Below are positions 30,323-39,705 of a DNA stretch of 43,971 nt, one piece after another. The notes under the pieces were generated by a model. The model made no database searches. It was given only the letters and a program-made list of their open reading frames with translations, and was not told the origin of the DNA. Source of the DNA: an uncultured Eubacteriales bacterium (GTDB taxonomy: Bacteria > Bacillota > Clostridia > Lachnospirales > Lachnospiraceae); contig CASDVE010000025.1 of assembly GCA_949284175.1 (NCBI GenBank), positions 1-43,971 on the forward strand, in the 5' to 3' direction. The position numbers and the translations under genes were made by a program. Positions within the stretch are counted from its first letter, which is position 1, and the number at the start of each line of letters is the position of its first letter.

Positions 30323-30859
30323 TTATACTAATTCGATGATAACTTCCATAGCACCATCACCTTTACGCTGTCCGATTTTAACGATTCTTGTGTATCCACC
30401 GTTACGTCCAACATATTTTGGTGCGATTTCTTCGAATAATTTGTCTGCTAAGTCTACTTTCTTTGTGTTAGCTTTCTTTTTAGCAAGTTCTGTTGGAACT
30501 TCTGTCACTGGGTATAAGTAGCTTAACATCTGTCTTCTTGCATGTAAACGAGAAGGCATATCTTTTTTAATTTCTTTAGAAACTGTTTCATAAACAGTTA
30601 CTTTCTTTCCATCAACAACTTCTTTTACTCTCTTACCGTTTTCGTCTTTTTTAGCAACTTTTGCTTCAACAGTAACAGTTTCGAAGTTATCTTTTTCTCT
30701 AACAGCTAAAGCGATGAAAGATTCAGCAATTTTTCTGATTTCTTTTGCTTTTGCTTCTGTTGTACGGATTTTTCCGTTGTATAAAAGATTTGTTACTTGA
30801 TTTCTTAATAATGCTTTTCTCTGGTTAGATGTTCTACCTAATTTTCTGTATTTAGCCAT
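30323..30859 (-). CDS. rplQ: Ribosomal protein L17, extended form
   Basis: 178 residues, against about 120-130 in Bacillus or E. coli. The core is normal: [23 protein letters not shown] at the start, [11 protein letters not shown], and [25 protein letters not shown] at the end. The extra length is an insert of about 45 mostly charged residues near 58-105. L17 lies near the peptide exit of the 50S. AGGAGG lies 11 nt before the ATG. Last gene of the alpha operon. Confidence 0.97.
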   Translation of the reverse strand: MAKYRKLGRTSNQRKALLRNQVTNLLYNGKIRTTEAKAKEIRKIAESFIALAVREKDNFETVTVEAKVAKKDENGKRVKEVVDGKKVTVYETVSKEIKKDMPSRLHARRQMLSYLYPVTEVPTELAKKKANTKKVDLADKLFEEIAPKYVGRNGGYTRIVKIGQRKGDGAMEVIIELV

Positions 30860-30939
30860 AATTCAATGGACCTCCTATGGTTTGGTTATTCACTATGCCT
30901 ACTATTCTTCAGCCTAAGTGGGTCGTTATAGTTTATCTA

Positions 30940-31902
30940 TTAAGCCTCTTCGCTTGCGTTAAGCTCAAGACCTAATTCTTTTAATTTTGCTAAAACTTCT
31001 TCTAATGATTTACGTCCTAAGTTACGAACTTTCATCATATCTTCTGGAGTTTTATTTGTAAGTTCTTCAACTGTATTGATACCTGCTCTCTTTAAGCAGT
31101 TGTATGAACGAACAGATAATTCTAATTCATCAATGTTCATTTCAAGAACTTTTTCTTTTTCATCATCTTCCTTTTCCACCATAACTTCTGCTGTTTTAGC
31201 ATTTTCAGAAAGATCGATGAAAAGATTCAGATGTTCACTTAAAACTTTCGCTGCAAGAGAAACTGCTTCATCTGGTGCTAAAGTTCCGTTTGTGAATACA
31301 TCTAATGTAAGTTTATCATAATCTGTAATCTGACCTACACGAGTGTTTTCTACTGTTAAATTGACACGTTCTACTGGTGTATAAATGGAATCTACCGCAA
31401 TTACATCAATTGCACTATCTTCATTTTTATTCTTATCAGCACCTACATATCCGCGTCCTTTTGTAATGGTTAATTCCATATCAAGTTTACAGTCAGCTCC
31501 ACCATTGCATGTTGCAATTACTAAATCTGGGTTTAAAATCTCAATATCGCTATCAACATTGATATCCGCTGCTGTAACAACCCCATCACCTGCAAATTCA
31601 ATATAAGCATGTTTTGGTTCATTTGTTGTACTGTTGTTTTTAATTGCTAATTCTTTGATGTTTAAGATAATTTCTGTCACATCTTCTTTTACTCCAGGAA
31701 TGGAGCTGAACTCATGTAAGACACCTTTGATCTTAACAGAGCTTACAGCAGAACCAGGTAAAGAAGAAAGCATAATTCTTCTTAAAGAATTACCCAGAGT
31801 GGTACCGTAACCTCTCTCTAATGGTTCAACAACAAAACGACCATATCTATTATCTTCTGAAATCTCTGCGATTTCAATTCTTGGTTTTTCAAATTCAAAC
31901 AT
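30940..31902 (-). CDS. rpoA: RNA polymerase alpha subunit
   Basis: 320 residues. The N-terminal assembly domain shows [20 protein letters not shown] near 24-43 and the YxPVERVN region. A flexible acidic-basic linker precedes the C-terminal domain ([33 protein letters not shown] helices) that binds UP elements and activators. AAGGAGGG precedes the ATG. It is separated from rpsD by an unusually long structured gap. Confidence 0.98.
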   Translation of the reverse strand: MFEFEKPRIEIAEISEDNRYGRFVVEPLERGYGTTLGNSLRRIMLSSLPGSAVSSVKIKGVLHEFSSIPGVKEDVTEIILNIKELAIKNNSTTNEPKHAYIEFAGDGVVTAADINVDSDIEILNPDLVIATCNGGADCKLDMELTITKGRGYVGADKNKNEDSAIDVIAVDSIYTPVERVNLTVENTRVGQITDYDKLTLDVFTNGTLAPDEAVSLAAKVLSEHLNLFIDLSENAKTAEVMVEKEDDEKEKVLEMNIDELELSVRSYNCLKRAGINTVEELTNKTPEDMMKVRNLGRKSLEEVLAKLKELGLELNASEEA

Positions 31903-32283
31903 TGCGGACCCTCCTTATGGGTGATCTGATTCTTTGAGGGCAGCCGTTCCAAACTGCAACCGATTTTGAAATACAACTATTGACAGGCTTTTTGGAACAC
32001 GCCTGTTAACGTCAAAACCCATGCGTAAAATACGCATGGAGTCTTGAACAATACTTGCTGTCTTTTATATTGCTCTACTCTTTTTTCTCACTGATACAAC
32101 TCCCAACCATGAGAATCATATCAAACAAAAGCTCTTTGTCCTAAACAATGAAAAATACGTTTCACATATCTTTCATGTTCGCATGTAACGTCAAACGGAA
32201 ATGCTTGCATTTCCATTTGACTTATGCTTTCGCGTAAATCAGGAAAAAACCAGTAGCTCATATAAAACCACCAAATATTCCTA
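31903..32283 (-). other. 381-nt non-coding, structured region between rpsD and rpoA
   Basis: No credible ORF. It holds a 14-bp hairpin with one G-U pair (32190-32221, loop CAAG on the minus strand) and a perfect 9-bp hairpin CCATGCGTA/TACGCATGG (32019-32039) followed on the minus strand by GTTTTG. It also holds GTTCCAAA and TTTGGAAC arms ~55 nt apart, one of which overlaps an ACAGGC/GCCTGT hairpin. No clear sigma-A promoter was found. Candidate leader, attenuator or processing region for rpoA. Confidence 0.6.
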
Positions 32284-32877
32284 TTATTTAGAATATAATT
32301 CGACGATTAATGTTTCATTAACTGGAACGTCGATCTGATCTCTTGTTGGAAGTTCTTTCACAACACCAGATAAATTTTCGTGGTTTGCTTCTAACCAACC
32401 TGGTACTAATCTACCTTCTGTTACTTCTAAGATATCTTTGTATCTTTGAGAAGATTTGTATTTTTCAGCGATTTCGATTACATCGCCTGGTTTTACTAAG
32501 TAAGAAGGAATGTTTACAACTTTACCGTTTACTAACACATGTTTGTGGTCAACGATCTGTCTGCATTCTTTTCTTGTTCTTCCGTATCCAAGACGGAACA
32601 TTACATTGTCAAGTCTTGATTCTAAGATGATCATTAAGTTAGGACCTGTTAAACCTCTCATTTTAGAAGCCTTTGCAAAATAGTTTCTGAAAGGTTTTTC
32701 TAAAACACCGTAAATGAATTTCGCTTTCTGTTTTTCACGAAGTTGAAGTCCATATTCGCTTAATTTTCTGTTTGCTCTATTTAAAGTTCTGTTAGATTTT
32801 TTATCGATTCCCATATAAACAGGATCAAGACCTAAAGATCTACATCTTTTCAGGACTGGAGTTCTATCTACTGCCAT
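32284..32877 (-). CDS. rpsD: Ribosomal protein S4, zinc-free form
   Basis: 197 residues. The S4 RNA-binding domain is clear (RLDNVMFRLGYGRTRKECRQIVDHKHVLVNGK near 88-119), and the C-terminal YSK ending is usual. The N-terminal zinc-binding cysteine set of C+ S4 proteins is absent; only Cys12 is there, so this is the C-minus form. S4 starts 30S assembly and represses its own operon in several bacteria. AGGAGG precedes the ATG; 15 nt behind rpsK. Confidence 0.97.
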   Translation of the reverse strand: MAVDRTPVLKRCRSLGLDPVYMGIDKKSNRTLNRANRKLSEYGLQLREKQKAKFIYGVLEKPFRNYFAKASKMRGLTGPNLMIILESRLDNVMFRLGYGRTRKECRQIVDHKHVLVNGKVVNIPSYLVKPGDVIEIAEKYKSSQRYKDILEVTEGRLVPGWLEANHENLSGVVKELPTRDQIDVPVNETLIVELYSK

Positions 32878-32892
32878 TCTCGTATCCTCCTA

Positions 32893-33291
32893 TTATACTC
32901 TTCTACGTTTTGGTGGACGGCATCCGTTGTGTGGTACTGGTGTAACGTCTTTGATGCTTGTAACTTCAAGACCGCAAGCCTGAAGCGCACGAATTGCTGC
33001 TTCTCTTCCTGAACCTGGTCCTTTTACCATAACTTCAACTGTCTTTAATCCGTGAACCAATGCTGCTTTAGTAGCTGTTTCAGCTGCCATTTGTGCTGCG
33101 TAAGGAGTAGATTTTCTTGAACCTCTGAATCCAAGTCCACCTGCACTTGCCCAAGAAAGAGCATTTCCTTCTGCATCGGTTAATGTAACGATTGTATTAT
33201 TAAAAGATGACTGAATGTGAGCCTGTCCGCGCTCAACGTTCTTACGAACACGTTTCTTTGTCACTTTTTTAGTAACTTTTTTTGCTGCCAT
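32893..33291 (-). CDS. rpsK: Ribosomal protein S11
   Basis: 132 residues. [19 protein letters not shown] near 26-44, [13 protein letters not shown] and the C-terminal [17 protein letters not shown] are the S11 signature. It sits on the 30S platform beside the mRNA path. AGGAGG precedes the ATG. Between rpsM and rpsD as in most bacteria. Confidence 0.98.
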   Translation of the reverse strand: MAAKKVTKKVTKKRVRKNVERGQAHIQSSFNNTIVTLTDAEGNALSWASAGGLGFRGSRKSTPYAAQMAAETATKAALVHGLKTVEVMVKGPGSGREAAIRALQACGLEVTSIKDVTPVPHNGCRPPKRRRV

Positions 33292-33333
33292 TACTTAAAC
33301 CTCCTGCTGGTTTATCTATCACATGTTAATTAA

Positions 33334-33702
33334 TTATTTCTTTTTGTTTGCTACTGTTCTCTTAGGACCCTTACGAGTTCTAGCGTTTGTTTTTGTCTTC
33401 TGTCCACGAACTGGAAGACCTTTTCTATGACGGATTCCTCTGTAACATCCGATTTCTTGTAAACGTTTGATGTTTAAAGCGATTTCTCTTCTTAAATCAC
33501 CTTCAACAGTATACTGCTCATTGATAACTTCGCTTAATCTTTTAACTTCTTCGTCTGTTAAGTCGCGTACACGAGTATCTGGGCTAACGTTTGCTTCTTT
33601 AAGGATTTTATCTGCGCTTGGTCTACCGATACCATAGATGTAAGTAAGACCGATTTCTACACGTTTTTCTCTTGGTAAATCAACACCTGAAATACGAGCC
33701 AT
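33334..33702 (-). CDS. rpsM: Ribosomal protein S13
   Basis: 122 residues from [14 protein letters not shown], the usual N-terminus. [11 protein letters not shown] near 28-38 and the basic C-terminal tail [18 protein letters not shown] are characteristic. S13 contacts the 50S and the P-site tRNA. The start at 33702 has GGAGG ~10 nt upstream; the frame stays open to an ATG at 33780, but those 26 residues are not part of S13. The gene starts a promoter-led segment (33916-33944). Confidence 0.97.
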   Translation of the reverse strand: MARISGVDLPREKRVEIGLTYIYGIGRPSADKILKEANVSPDTRVRDLTDEEVKRLSEVINEQYTVEGDLRREIALNIKRLQEIGCYRGIRHRKGLPVRGQKTKTNARTRKGPKRTVANKKK

Positions 33703-33901
33703 GTGTCTTTGCACCTCCGCTAATTTTTCGTTGTTTAAGGAAAGTTCTATGTATCCGCGTACGGTGAAATGTTCATACATACCACAGTCCTTAATCCTGA
33801 TTGTTTCTAATAATTTTTATATTTTAATGACGATTTTATATTTTTAATTAATACGAACAACCCAGCCTGGTGGTTCGCATTACAGCCGCTTGCTAATTTA
33901 A

Positions 33902-33918
33902 AATACCAAATTGGTATT
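33902..33918. promoter_or_regulatory. 17-nt perfect inverted repeat at the rpsM promoter
   Basis: AATACCAA-A-TTGGTATT, 8-bp arms around one base, overlapping the end of the -10 and the expected transcription start. It could be an operator or a start-proximal RNA hairpin. No known regulator is assigned. Confidence 0.4.
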
Positions 33919-33944
33919 ATACATGATTACACAACAAAAAGCAA
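33916..33944 (-). promoter_or_regulatory. Internal promoter of the alpha operon (rpsM)
   Basis: TTGCTT (33939-33944) and consensus TATAAT (33916-33921), 17 bp apart on the minus strand, just after rpmJ. It leaves a ~200-nt leader to rpsM with a hairpin built on CGAAC/GTTCG near 33855-33880. Confidence 0.6.
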
Positions 33945-33982
33945 GGGGAAACCTCTCACTTTTTCTGCACAGTTCTAAAAAA

Positions 33983-34096
33983 TTAGCCCTGTCTTTGTTT
34001 GTGTTTTGGATTTTCGCAAATAATTCTAATTGCGCCTTTTCTTTTGATTACTTTGCATTTTTCGCAAATAGGTTTTACAGATGCTCTAACCTTCAC
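33983..34096 (-). CDS. rpmJ: Ribosomal protein L36, zinc-binding form
   Basis: 37 residues, too short for most ORF lists. It opens [15 protein letters not shown] and ends NPKHKQRQG; Cys11, Cys14, Cys27 and His32 form the zinc site. The start is GTG, preceded by GGAGAG. L36 is the smallest 50S protein. Its place between infA and rpsM is the standard one. Confidence 0.96.
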   Translation of the reverse strand: MKVRASVKPICEKCKVIKRKGAIRIICENPKHKQRQG

Positions 34097-34166
34097 AGCA
34101 ATCTCTCCTTTCAAAAAAAGTTCCCTACTAGCATATCACTAAAATTTGTAAATTGCAAGAGGAAAA

Positions 34167-34385
34167 TTACTTATCTCTCCAAATAATTCTTCCTTTTGTT
34201 AAATCATATGGAGACATCTCTAAAGTTACTTTATCACCAGGTAAAATCTTAATGAAATTCATTCTTAATTTACCACTGATGTGCGCTAATACGATATGTC
34301 CATTTTCCAATTCTACTTTGAACATCGCGTTTGGCAATTTTTCAACTACTGTTCCTTCAATTTCAATTACATCGGCTTTAGCCAT
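34167..34385 (-). CDS. infA: Translation initiation factor IF-1
   Basis: 72 residues, exactly the family length. [24 protein letters not shown] and the [21 protein letters not shown] ending are the OB-fold of IF-1, which blocks the A site during initiation. GAGGAGG precedes the ATG. 27 nt behind map. Confidence 0.98.
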   Translation of the reverse strand: MAKADVIEIEGTVVEKLPNAMFKVELENGHIVLAHISGKLRMNFIKILPGDKVTLEMSPYDLTKGRIIWRDK

Positions 34386-34412
34386 AGGTTATTCCTCCTC
34401 TAAATTTCCATA

Positions 34413-35183
34413 TTATCCTTGTTCTATTTCATCACCAATTGTGAGAAATTCTGGTTCTCCTTTTGTAATCAGCACTGTATTTTCATAATGTGCTGAAAGA
34501 GAGCCATCTTCTGTTACAACTGTCCAATCATCATCCAGCCAGCATACATCATATGCACCTTCATTAATCATTGGTTCCACAGCTAGTGTCATACCCGCTT
34601 GAAGACGGATACCCCTTCTTCTTGTTACAAAGTTTGGTATCTGTGGTTCTTCATGAAGCCTTGTTCCAATTCCGTGCCCTACCAGATCACGAACAACAGA
34701 ATATCCAAAACTTTCTGCATATTGTTGGATTGCTCTTGCAATATCAACTAAATGATAACCTTCCTTTGCATACTTCATTCCTTCAAAAAAGCTCTGTCTT
34801 GTAACTTCAATTAACTGCTTTGCTTCTTTGCTGATCTCTCCAACTGCATGAGTTCTTGCAGCGTCGGAATGATAGCCTTTGTAAATACAACCGCAGTCAA
34901 GGCTGACAATATCGCCTTCTTGAATCATTCTCTTCTCGTTTGGTATTCCATGAACAACTTCATCATTAATGGAAACACACACTGAGGCCGGATACCCATT
35001 ATAATTTTTGAAATTCGGAATACAGCCATAACTTCTTATGACCTCTTCACCTATACGATCGATGTCTTTTGTGGACATTCCCGGCTTTAATGCCTTTTTC
35101 ATTTCTTTATGTGTGATGGCAAGAATTCTTCCTGCTTCACGCATACATTCAATTTCTCTCTCTGATTTGATTGTTACAGACAT
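34413..35183 (-). CDS. map: Methionine aminopeptidase, type I
   Basis: 256 residues. The two-metal site is spread over VSLDCGCIYKGYHSDAARTHAVG (Asp ligands near 95 and 106), GHGIGTRLHEEPQIPN (His ligand) and the Glu ligands near the end (LAVEPMINEGA; VTEDGSLSAHYENTVLI). It removes the initiator methionine from nascent proteins. Its ribosome-binding site AGGAG overlaps the adk stop, so the two genes are tightly linked. Confidence 0.97.
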   Translation of the reverse strand: MSVTIKSEREIECMREAGRILAITHKEMKKALKPGMSTKDIDRIGEEVIRSYGCIPNFKNYNGYPASVCVSINDEVVHGIPNEKRMIQEGDIVSLDCGCIYKGYHSDAARTHAVGEISKEAKQLIEVTRQSFFEGMKYAKEGYHLVDIARAIQQYAESFGYSVVRDLVGHGIGTRLHEEPQIPNFVTRRRGIRLQAGMTLAVEPMINEGAYDVCWLDDDWTVVTEDGSLSAHYENTVLITKGEPEFLTIGDEIEQG

Positions 35184-35185
35184 TT

Positions 35186-35818
35186 CTATGCTCCTAAAAT
35201 CGTAACGATTGCATTAAAAACATCTTCCATGCTCTGTGTACCATCAACAGTCTTTAAAATACCTTCTTCTTTATAATAGTTAATTAAAGGCTGTGTCTGA
35301 TCATGATAAACAGTAAGACGCTTTTTCACTGTCTGTGGTTTATCATCTTCTCTTAAAATGAGCTCTTTTCCACAAACATCACAGATGCCTTCTGTTTTTG
35401 TTGGATTATATACGATGTGGTATGTGGCACCACAAGAAACACAAGCTCTTCTGCCTTCCATTCTCTTTATGATATTCTCATCTGGAACATCCACATCAAT
35501 GGCAAAATCAAGTGCTTGATTTGCATTTTTTAAAGCCTCAGCCTGAGAGATTGTTCTTGGGAATCCATCTAAGATAAATCCATTTTTGCAATCATCTTTT
35601 TTAAGGCGATCTACGACAAGATCAACTGTTAGTTCATCTGGTACTAGTAAGCCCTGATCCATGTATTCTTTTGCTTTTCTTCCCAGTTCTGTACCTTCTT
35701 TAATGTTCGCACGGAAAATGTCCCCTGTTGAAATATGAGGAATATCATATTTCTTGGAAATCATTTTCGCCTGTGTGCCTTTTCCGGCTCCAGGTGCTCC
35801 CAACATAATAATTTTCAT
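35186..35818 (-). CDS. adk: Adenylate kinase with zinc LID
   Basis: 210 residues. P-loop GAPGAGKGT at 7-15, DGFPRT near 84-89, and a LID domain with Cys126, Cys129, Cys146 and Cys149 holding structural zinc, the Gram-positive type. It interconverts ATP + AMP and 2 ADP. The start at 35818 follows GGAGG at a longish 11-nt spacing; a further 23 codons upstream cover a hairpin and are not translated. Between secY and map as usual. Confidence 0.97.
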   Translation of the reverse strand: MKIIMLGAPGAGKGTQAKMISKKYDIPHISTGDIFRANIKEGTELGRKAKEYMDQGLLVPDELTVDLVVDRLKKDDCKNGFILDGFPRTISQAEALKNANQALDFAIDVDVPDENIIKRMEGRRACVSCGATYHIVYNPTKTEGICDVCGKELILREDDKPQTVKKRLTVYHDQTQPLINYYKEEGILKTVDGTQSMEDVFNAIVTILGA

Positions 35819-35863
35819 AATTAAGAATACCTCCAAATCTGCAACTATGAAAACGATGCAACA

Positions 35864-35902
35864 AACGCAAATAAGCCGTAGTGACACTACAGCTTATGCG
35901 TT
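35864..35902 (-). other. Hairpin in the secY-adk gap
   Basis: AACGCA+TAAGC pairs with GCTTA+TGCGTT, with a 2-nt bulge. An inner GTAGTG/CACTAC stem follows after a mismatch, about 16 bp in all. It begins just after the secY stop and has no U-tract, so it is not a typical terminator; it may be a processing or stability element. Confidence 0.5.
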
Positions 35903-35904
35903 AC

Positions 35905-37227
35905 TTAATCGTTCAAAAATCCTTTATAGTGACGGACTAACATTTGAGACTCAATCTTTTTAATTGTTTCAAGAATTACACCAACCACAATGATTAAAGA
36001 TGTACCGCCAAAGGATACTTGTGCACCTGCAACACCGGATGCAATAATTGGGATGATTGCAACGATAATGAGTCCGCAAGCTCCAATGAAGATAATATAA
36101 TTTAACATTTGTGTCAAATATTCTGATGTTGGTTTACCCGGACGAATCCCCGGAATAAATCCACCTTGCTTTTTCATATTATTCGCAACTTCCAATGGAT
36201 TGAAAGTGATTGAAGTATAGAAATAAGCAAAGAAAATCAATAATCCAATATAAATCAATAATCCAAGTGTACGCTTTGGATGATCCGCATCAAACCAAGT
36301 TGTTTGATTTAAACTGATGATTGCTTTTTGAATAAATCCAGTTGGTTCCAGATCAAAAGAAAATAAATTACTGATAATTGTTGGCAACTGCATAATGGAA
36401 GATGCAAAAATAACTGGGATAACACCAGCTGTATTCACTTTTAATGGAATATGACTGGATTGTCCACCGATCATTCTGCGTCCCTGCATTTTCTTTGCGT
36501 ACTGAACAGGGATTCTTCTCTCTGCCTCTTGTAAAATTACAACTAAAATAGTAGTCAATAAAATAACTGCAATAATAATTACCGCAGCAATTACTCCGCT
36601 TGTAATTGGCTGACCTTTTACGAATGTTTCATACAATCCGAATAAATCAGCTGGCATTCTTGATACAATATTGATTAAAAGGATGATAGAAATACCATTT
36701 CCAACACCTTTTTCTGTAATTCTTTCGCCAATCCACATAACAAGAGCTGAACCAGCTGTCAAAGTAACAACCATGGATACGATAATCAAGTATGGATTCA
36801 TATCGCGGAACAGTCCTTGGCGTTCAAATGTAATAGCCAAACCTAAACTTTCGATTATAGATAATGCAATTGTCAAATATCTTGTAATCTGAGTCATTTT
36901 TTTTCTTCCGGACTCACCATCTTTTTGCATTTCTTCCAATGCTGGAATCGCAATGGTTAAAAGTTGGATGATGATGGAAGATGTAATATATGGTGTTACA
37001 TTGAGCGCAAAGATTGACATACTAAGGAAAGATCCTCCGGTGAAAGAGTTGATCAAACTGAAAGAATCACCAAGAGACGCCTGCAAAAATTGCTTTACGG
37101 CTGCACTGTCAATACCTGGTAATGGAAGCTGGCTTCCAATACGGACAACCAGCAACATTAACAGAGTAAAGAGTAACTTCTGTCTGATGTCTTTTATTTT
37201 AAGCGCGTTTCGTAGCGTCTTAAACAT
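35905..37227 (-). CDS. secY: Preprotein translocase subunit SecY
   Basis: 440 residues, ten membrane helices. The plug/helix-2 region shows LNVTPYITSSIIIQLL near 75-90; cytoplasmic loop motifs include RRIPVQYAKK and GFIPGIRPGKPT. It forms the protein-conducting channel with SecE and SecG. The ribosome-binding site (GAGG) lies in the 3' end of rplO, one nucleotide separating the genes, so they are coupled. Confidence 0.98.
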   Translation of the reverse strand: MFKTLRNALKIKDIRQKLLFTLLMLLVVRIGSQLPLPGIDSAAVKQFLQASLGDSFSLINSFTGGSFLSMSIFALNVTPYITSSIIIQLLTIAIPALEEMQKDGESGRKKMTQITRYLTIALSIIESLGLAITFERQGLFRDMNPYLIIVSMVVTLTAGSALVMWIGERITEKGVGNGISIILLINIVSRMPADLFGLYETFVKGQPITSGVIAAVIIIAVILLTTILVVILQEAERRIPVQYAKKMQGRRMIGGQSSHIPLKVNTAGVIPVIFASSIMQLPTIISNLFSFDLEPTGFIQKAIISLNQTTWFDADHPKRTLGLLIYIGLLIFFAYFYTSITFNPLEVANNMKKQGGFIPGIRPGKPTSEYLTQMLNYIIFIGACGLIIVAIIPIIASGVAGAQVSFGGTSLIIVVGVILETIKKIESQMLVRHYKGFLND

Positions 37228-37228
37228 A

Positions 37229-37681
37229 TTAGATCACCTCAGCTTTTCCACCAAGAGCCTCAATTTTTTCTTTAGCGCTAGCACTGAAAGCAGTAGCTTG
37301 AACAGTCAGCTTCTTAGTAAGTTCCCCGCCTCCGAGAATTTTAATTCCATCAATTCCTCTGTTAGGAATTCTAACAACACCAGATTCATGTAATAAATCA
37401 ACTGTTACAACTGTGTCGTTATCAAATACTTCTAAATCAGCAACATTGATTGCGATGATATCTTTTGTATTTCTGTTATGGAAGCCTCTCTTTGGAAGTC
37501 TTCTATATAAAGGCATCTGACCGCCTTCGAAACCAGGTCTTACTCCGCCGCCTGAACGTGCTTTCTGGCCTTTGTGTCCTTTACCAGCTGTTTTACCATT
37601 TCCTGAACCATGTCCACGACCTCTTCTGAAATCGTCTCTTTGTCTGGAACCTTCAGCAGCATGTAAATTTGATAAATTCAT
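37229..37681 (-). CDS. rplO: Ribosomal protein L15
   Basis: 150 residues. The glycine/arginine-rich N-terminal half ([21 protein letters not shown] near 22-42) that threads into 23S rRNA, then [17 protein letters not shown], identify L15, a late-assembly 50S protein. AAGGAGG precedes the ATG. Confidence 0.98.
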   Translation of the reverse strand: MNLSNLHAAEGSRQRDDFRRGRGHGSGNGKTAGKGHKGQKARSGGGVRPGFEGGQMPLYRRLPKRGFHNRNTKDIIAINVADLEVFDNDTVVTVDLLHESGVVRIPNRGIDGIKILGGGELTKKLTVQATAFSASAKEKIEALGGKAEVI

Positions 37682-37708
37682 CTCTTTTGCACCTCCTTAC
37701 ACGCGATA

Positions 37709-37891
37709 TTAGATTTCTTCAACTTTTACTAAATGTCTAACTTTCTGGATCATTCCTCTAACTGCCGCATTATCTGGCATTTCAACTGTTTTGTGAAGTT
37801 TGTTAAGTCCAAGTGCTTCAACAGTTGCTCTCTGTTTCGGAATGGCACCGATTGTAGATTTTACTAAAGTAATTTTTAATTTATCTGCCAT
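37709..37891 (-). CDS. rpmD: Ribosomal protein L30
   Basis: 60 residues. [22 protein letters not shown] followed by [19 protein letters not shown] is the small bacterial L30. AAGGAGG precedes the ATG; 13 nt behind rpsE. Confidence 0.97.
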   Translation of the reverse strand: MADKLKITLVKSTIGAIPKQRATVEALGLNKLHKTVEMPDNAAVRGMIQKVRHLVKVEEI

Positions 37892-37904
37892 TTTGATTGC
37901 CTCC

Positions 37905-38414
37905 TTAGCCTAAAATCTCTTGAACAGATTTTCCGCGAAGTTTTGCAACTTCTTCTGGAGTTTTTAAATTCGCAAGACCATCAATTGTAGCAAGAACTAC
38001 GTTCTGCTTATTGTTTGATCCTAAAGATTTTGTACGAACGTTTTTGTATCCAGCTAACTCAAGTACGATACGAGCAGGACCTCCTGCGATGATACCAGTA
38101 CCTTCTGGAGCTTTCTTTAATAATACATCAGAGCTTCCGAATTTTCCGAAATAGTCATGTGTTACAGAACCATTTTCGTCCATAGCAACAGAAACGAGTT
38201 TCTTAATAGCATCTTCTTTGCCTTTACGGATTGCTTCTGGAATTTCAGTTGCTTTTCCTAAGCCAGCACCTACATGGCCATTTTTATCACCAACTACAAC
38301 AAGAGCTGCAAATCTGAAGTTACGTCCACCTTTAACAACTTTTGTTACACGTTTGATGGCTACAACTTTTTCTTCTAACTCAAGCTGACTAGGATCAATA
38401 ATAGTGCGTTTCAT
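37905..38414 (-). CDS. rpsE: Ribosomal protein S5
   Basis: 169 residues. The N-terminal double-stranded-RNA-binding fold is clear ([19 protein letters not shown] near 26-44; [17 protein letters not shown]). Later [18 protein letters not shown] marks the C-terminal domain. S5 takes part in decoding accuracy at the mRNA entry. AAGGAGG precedes the ATG. Confidence 0.98.
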   Translation of the reverse strand: MKRTIIDPSQLELEEKVVAIKRVTKVVKGGRNFRFAALVVVGDKNGHVGAGLGKATEIPEAIRKGKEDAIKKLVSVAMDENGSVTHDYFGKFGSSDVLLKKAPEGTGIIAGGPARIVLELAGYKNVRTKSLGSNNKQNVVLATIDGLANLKTPEEVAKLRGKSVQEILG

Positions 38415-38431
38415 GTATGTTTCCTCCTTTA

Positions 38432-38800
38432 TTAGAATTCTAGACCAGCTTCTCTTGCTGCATCTGCTAATGCTTTGATTTTACCTTGATAAATAAATCC
38501 GCCTCTATCGAATACAACAGTTGTAATACCTGCATCTAATGCTTTTTTCGCAATCACTGTACCTAAGTATGCAGCTGCTGCAACATCATTAGTTTTTTCA
38601 AGCTGTCCTTTTACTTCTTTTTGAAGTGTAGAAGCTGAAACTAAAGTATTACCAACTGTGTCGTCAATAATCTGAGCGTACATATGATTATTACTTCTGA
38701 AAACTGCTAAACGTGGTCTTTCAGCAGTACCGCTGAAACGGTTACGAAGTTTCATGTGTTTTTTAACACGAACTTTTGTTCTTGATTGTTTGCTAACCAT
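38432..38800 (-). CDS. rplR: Ribosomal protein L18
   Basis: 122 residues. Basic N-terminus, then [24 protein letters not shown] near 24-47 and the [22 protein letters not shown] ending, typical of L18, which binds 5S rRNA with L5. AAAGGAG lies 10 nt before the ATG. Confidence 0.98.
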   Translation of the reverse strand: MVSKQSRTKVRVKKHMKLRNRFSGTAERPRLAVFRSNNHMYAQIIDDTVGNTLVSASTLQKEVKGQLEKTNDVAAAAYLGTVIAKKALDAGITTVVFDRGGFIYQGKIKALADAAREAGLEF

Positions 38801-38818
38801 TCTATCTCACTCCTTTAA

Positions 38819-39361
38819 TTATTTCTTACCAGTCTTACCAACTTTACGTCTGATAACTTCATCAGCATACTTGATACCTTTGCCCTTATATGGTTCTGGT
38901 CTTCTGAGGTCTCTGATTTCAGCTGCATACTGGCCAACTTTTTCTTTATCAATACCTTTGATAATAATTTTGTTCTGTCCATCCATAACAGATTCGATTC
39001 CTTCTGGATCTGTCATCTCTACTGGATGAGAGAAACCTAAGTTGAAAGAAATAGTTTTGCCCTGTTTAGATGCTCTGTAACCAACACCGTTGATCTCAAG
39101 TACTTTCTCATAACCTTGAGTTACACCAATGACCATGTTGTTGATCAAAGTTCTTGTTAAACCATGTAAAGATTTCATTTTCTTTAAATCGTTTGGTCTT
39201 GTAACAACAACTTCGTTATTTTCTACTTTAACGTCCATTTCTACTGGTACTGTTCTTTCTAATGTACCTTTTGGACCTTTAACAGTCACAACGTTACCTT
39301 CTGCAACGTTTACTTCAACTCCTGCTGGAATTGCGATTGGTAATCTACCGATACGTGACAT
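38819..39361 (-). CDS. rplF: Ribosomal protein L6
   Basis: 180 residues, two repeated alpha/beta domains. [17 protein letters not shown] opens it; the C-terminal signature [22 protein letters not shown] is near the end. L6 sits by the factor-binding centre of the 50S. AAGGAGG precedes the ATG. It is preceded by the unusual 344-nt gap after rpsH, so it may be separately controlled. Confidence 0.98.
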   Translation of the reverse strand: MSRIGRLPIAIPAGVEVNVAEGNVVTVKGPKGTLERTVPVEMDVKVENNEVVVTRPNDLKKMKSLHGLTRTLINNMVIGVTQGYEKVLEINGVGYRASKQGKTISFNLGFSHPVEMTDPEGIESVMDGQNKIIIKGIDKEKVGQYAAEIRDLRRPEPYKGKGIKYADEVIRRKVGKTGKK

Positions 39362-39705
39362 GTCTTTACCTCCTTAGATTGATTAATGTTTGATTAAGTT
39401 TCAGGATTTACTAAATGAATATATATATTAAAGTAAGTTTCCTTACGATAATCCCTCGTTGGGCCATCCCTCGCATATGCGGGGATGATTTTCTTCAATT
39501 CGCCACTTTCTTTTTCATGTTATGAAAATCAAATGGTATCCTAATGAAACAAGCTCTTTTTTGTCATCATGACATCTTCTCACAACGTTGCCAGGTGGCT
39601 CTTCTCTTTTCTTAGAAAAGTTCCAATCTCGCTCCGCAGAGCTCATGGAGAGTTTTTTCACATTTTGTGCCGTTCTATCTATTTTTCTCTAATCGAGATA
39701 ACAAA
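39362..39705 (-). other. 344-nt non-coding, structured region between rpsH and rplF
   Basis: No credible ORF in a cluster where gaps are usually 10-30 nt. Structures seen: a hairpin with CATCCC/GGGATG outer and GCAT/ATGC inner pairing (39465-39487); a GTAAG/CTTAC stem with a GAAA loop on the minus strand (39433-39446) followed by TTTAATATA; a 13-nt TGTCAT-x-ATGACA palindrome and a CTTTTC/GAAAAG hairpin. ATCCCTCG is repeated at 39451 and 39466, giving an alternative partner for the first hairpin. No clear promoter found. Confidence 0.6.

Noticed and set aside
33703..33780. 26-residue N-terminal extension of S13
   Set aside because: The ribosome-binding site GGAGG lies inside it, just before the conserved MARISG start; S13 proteins do not carry such an extension.
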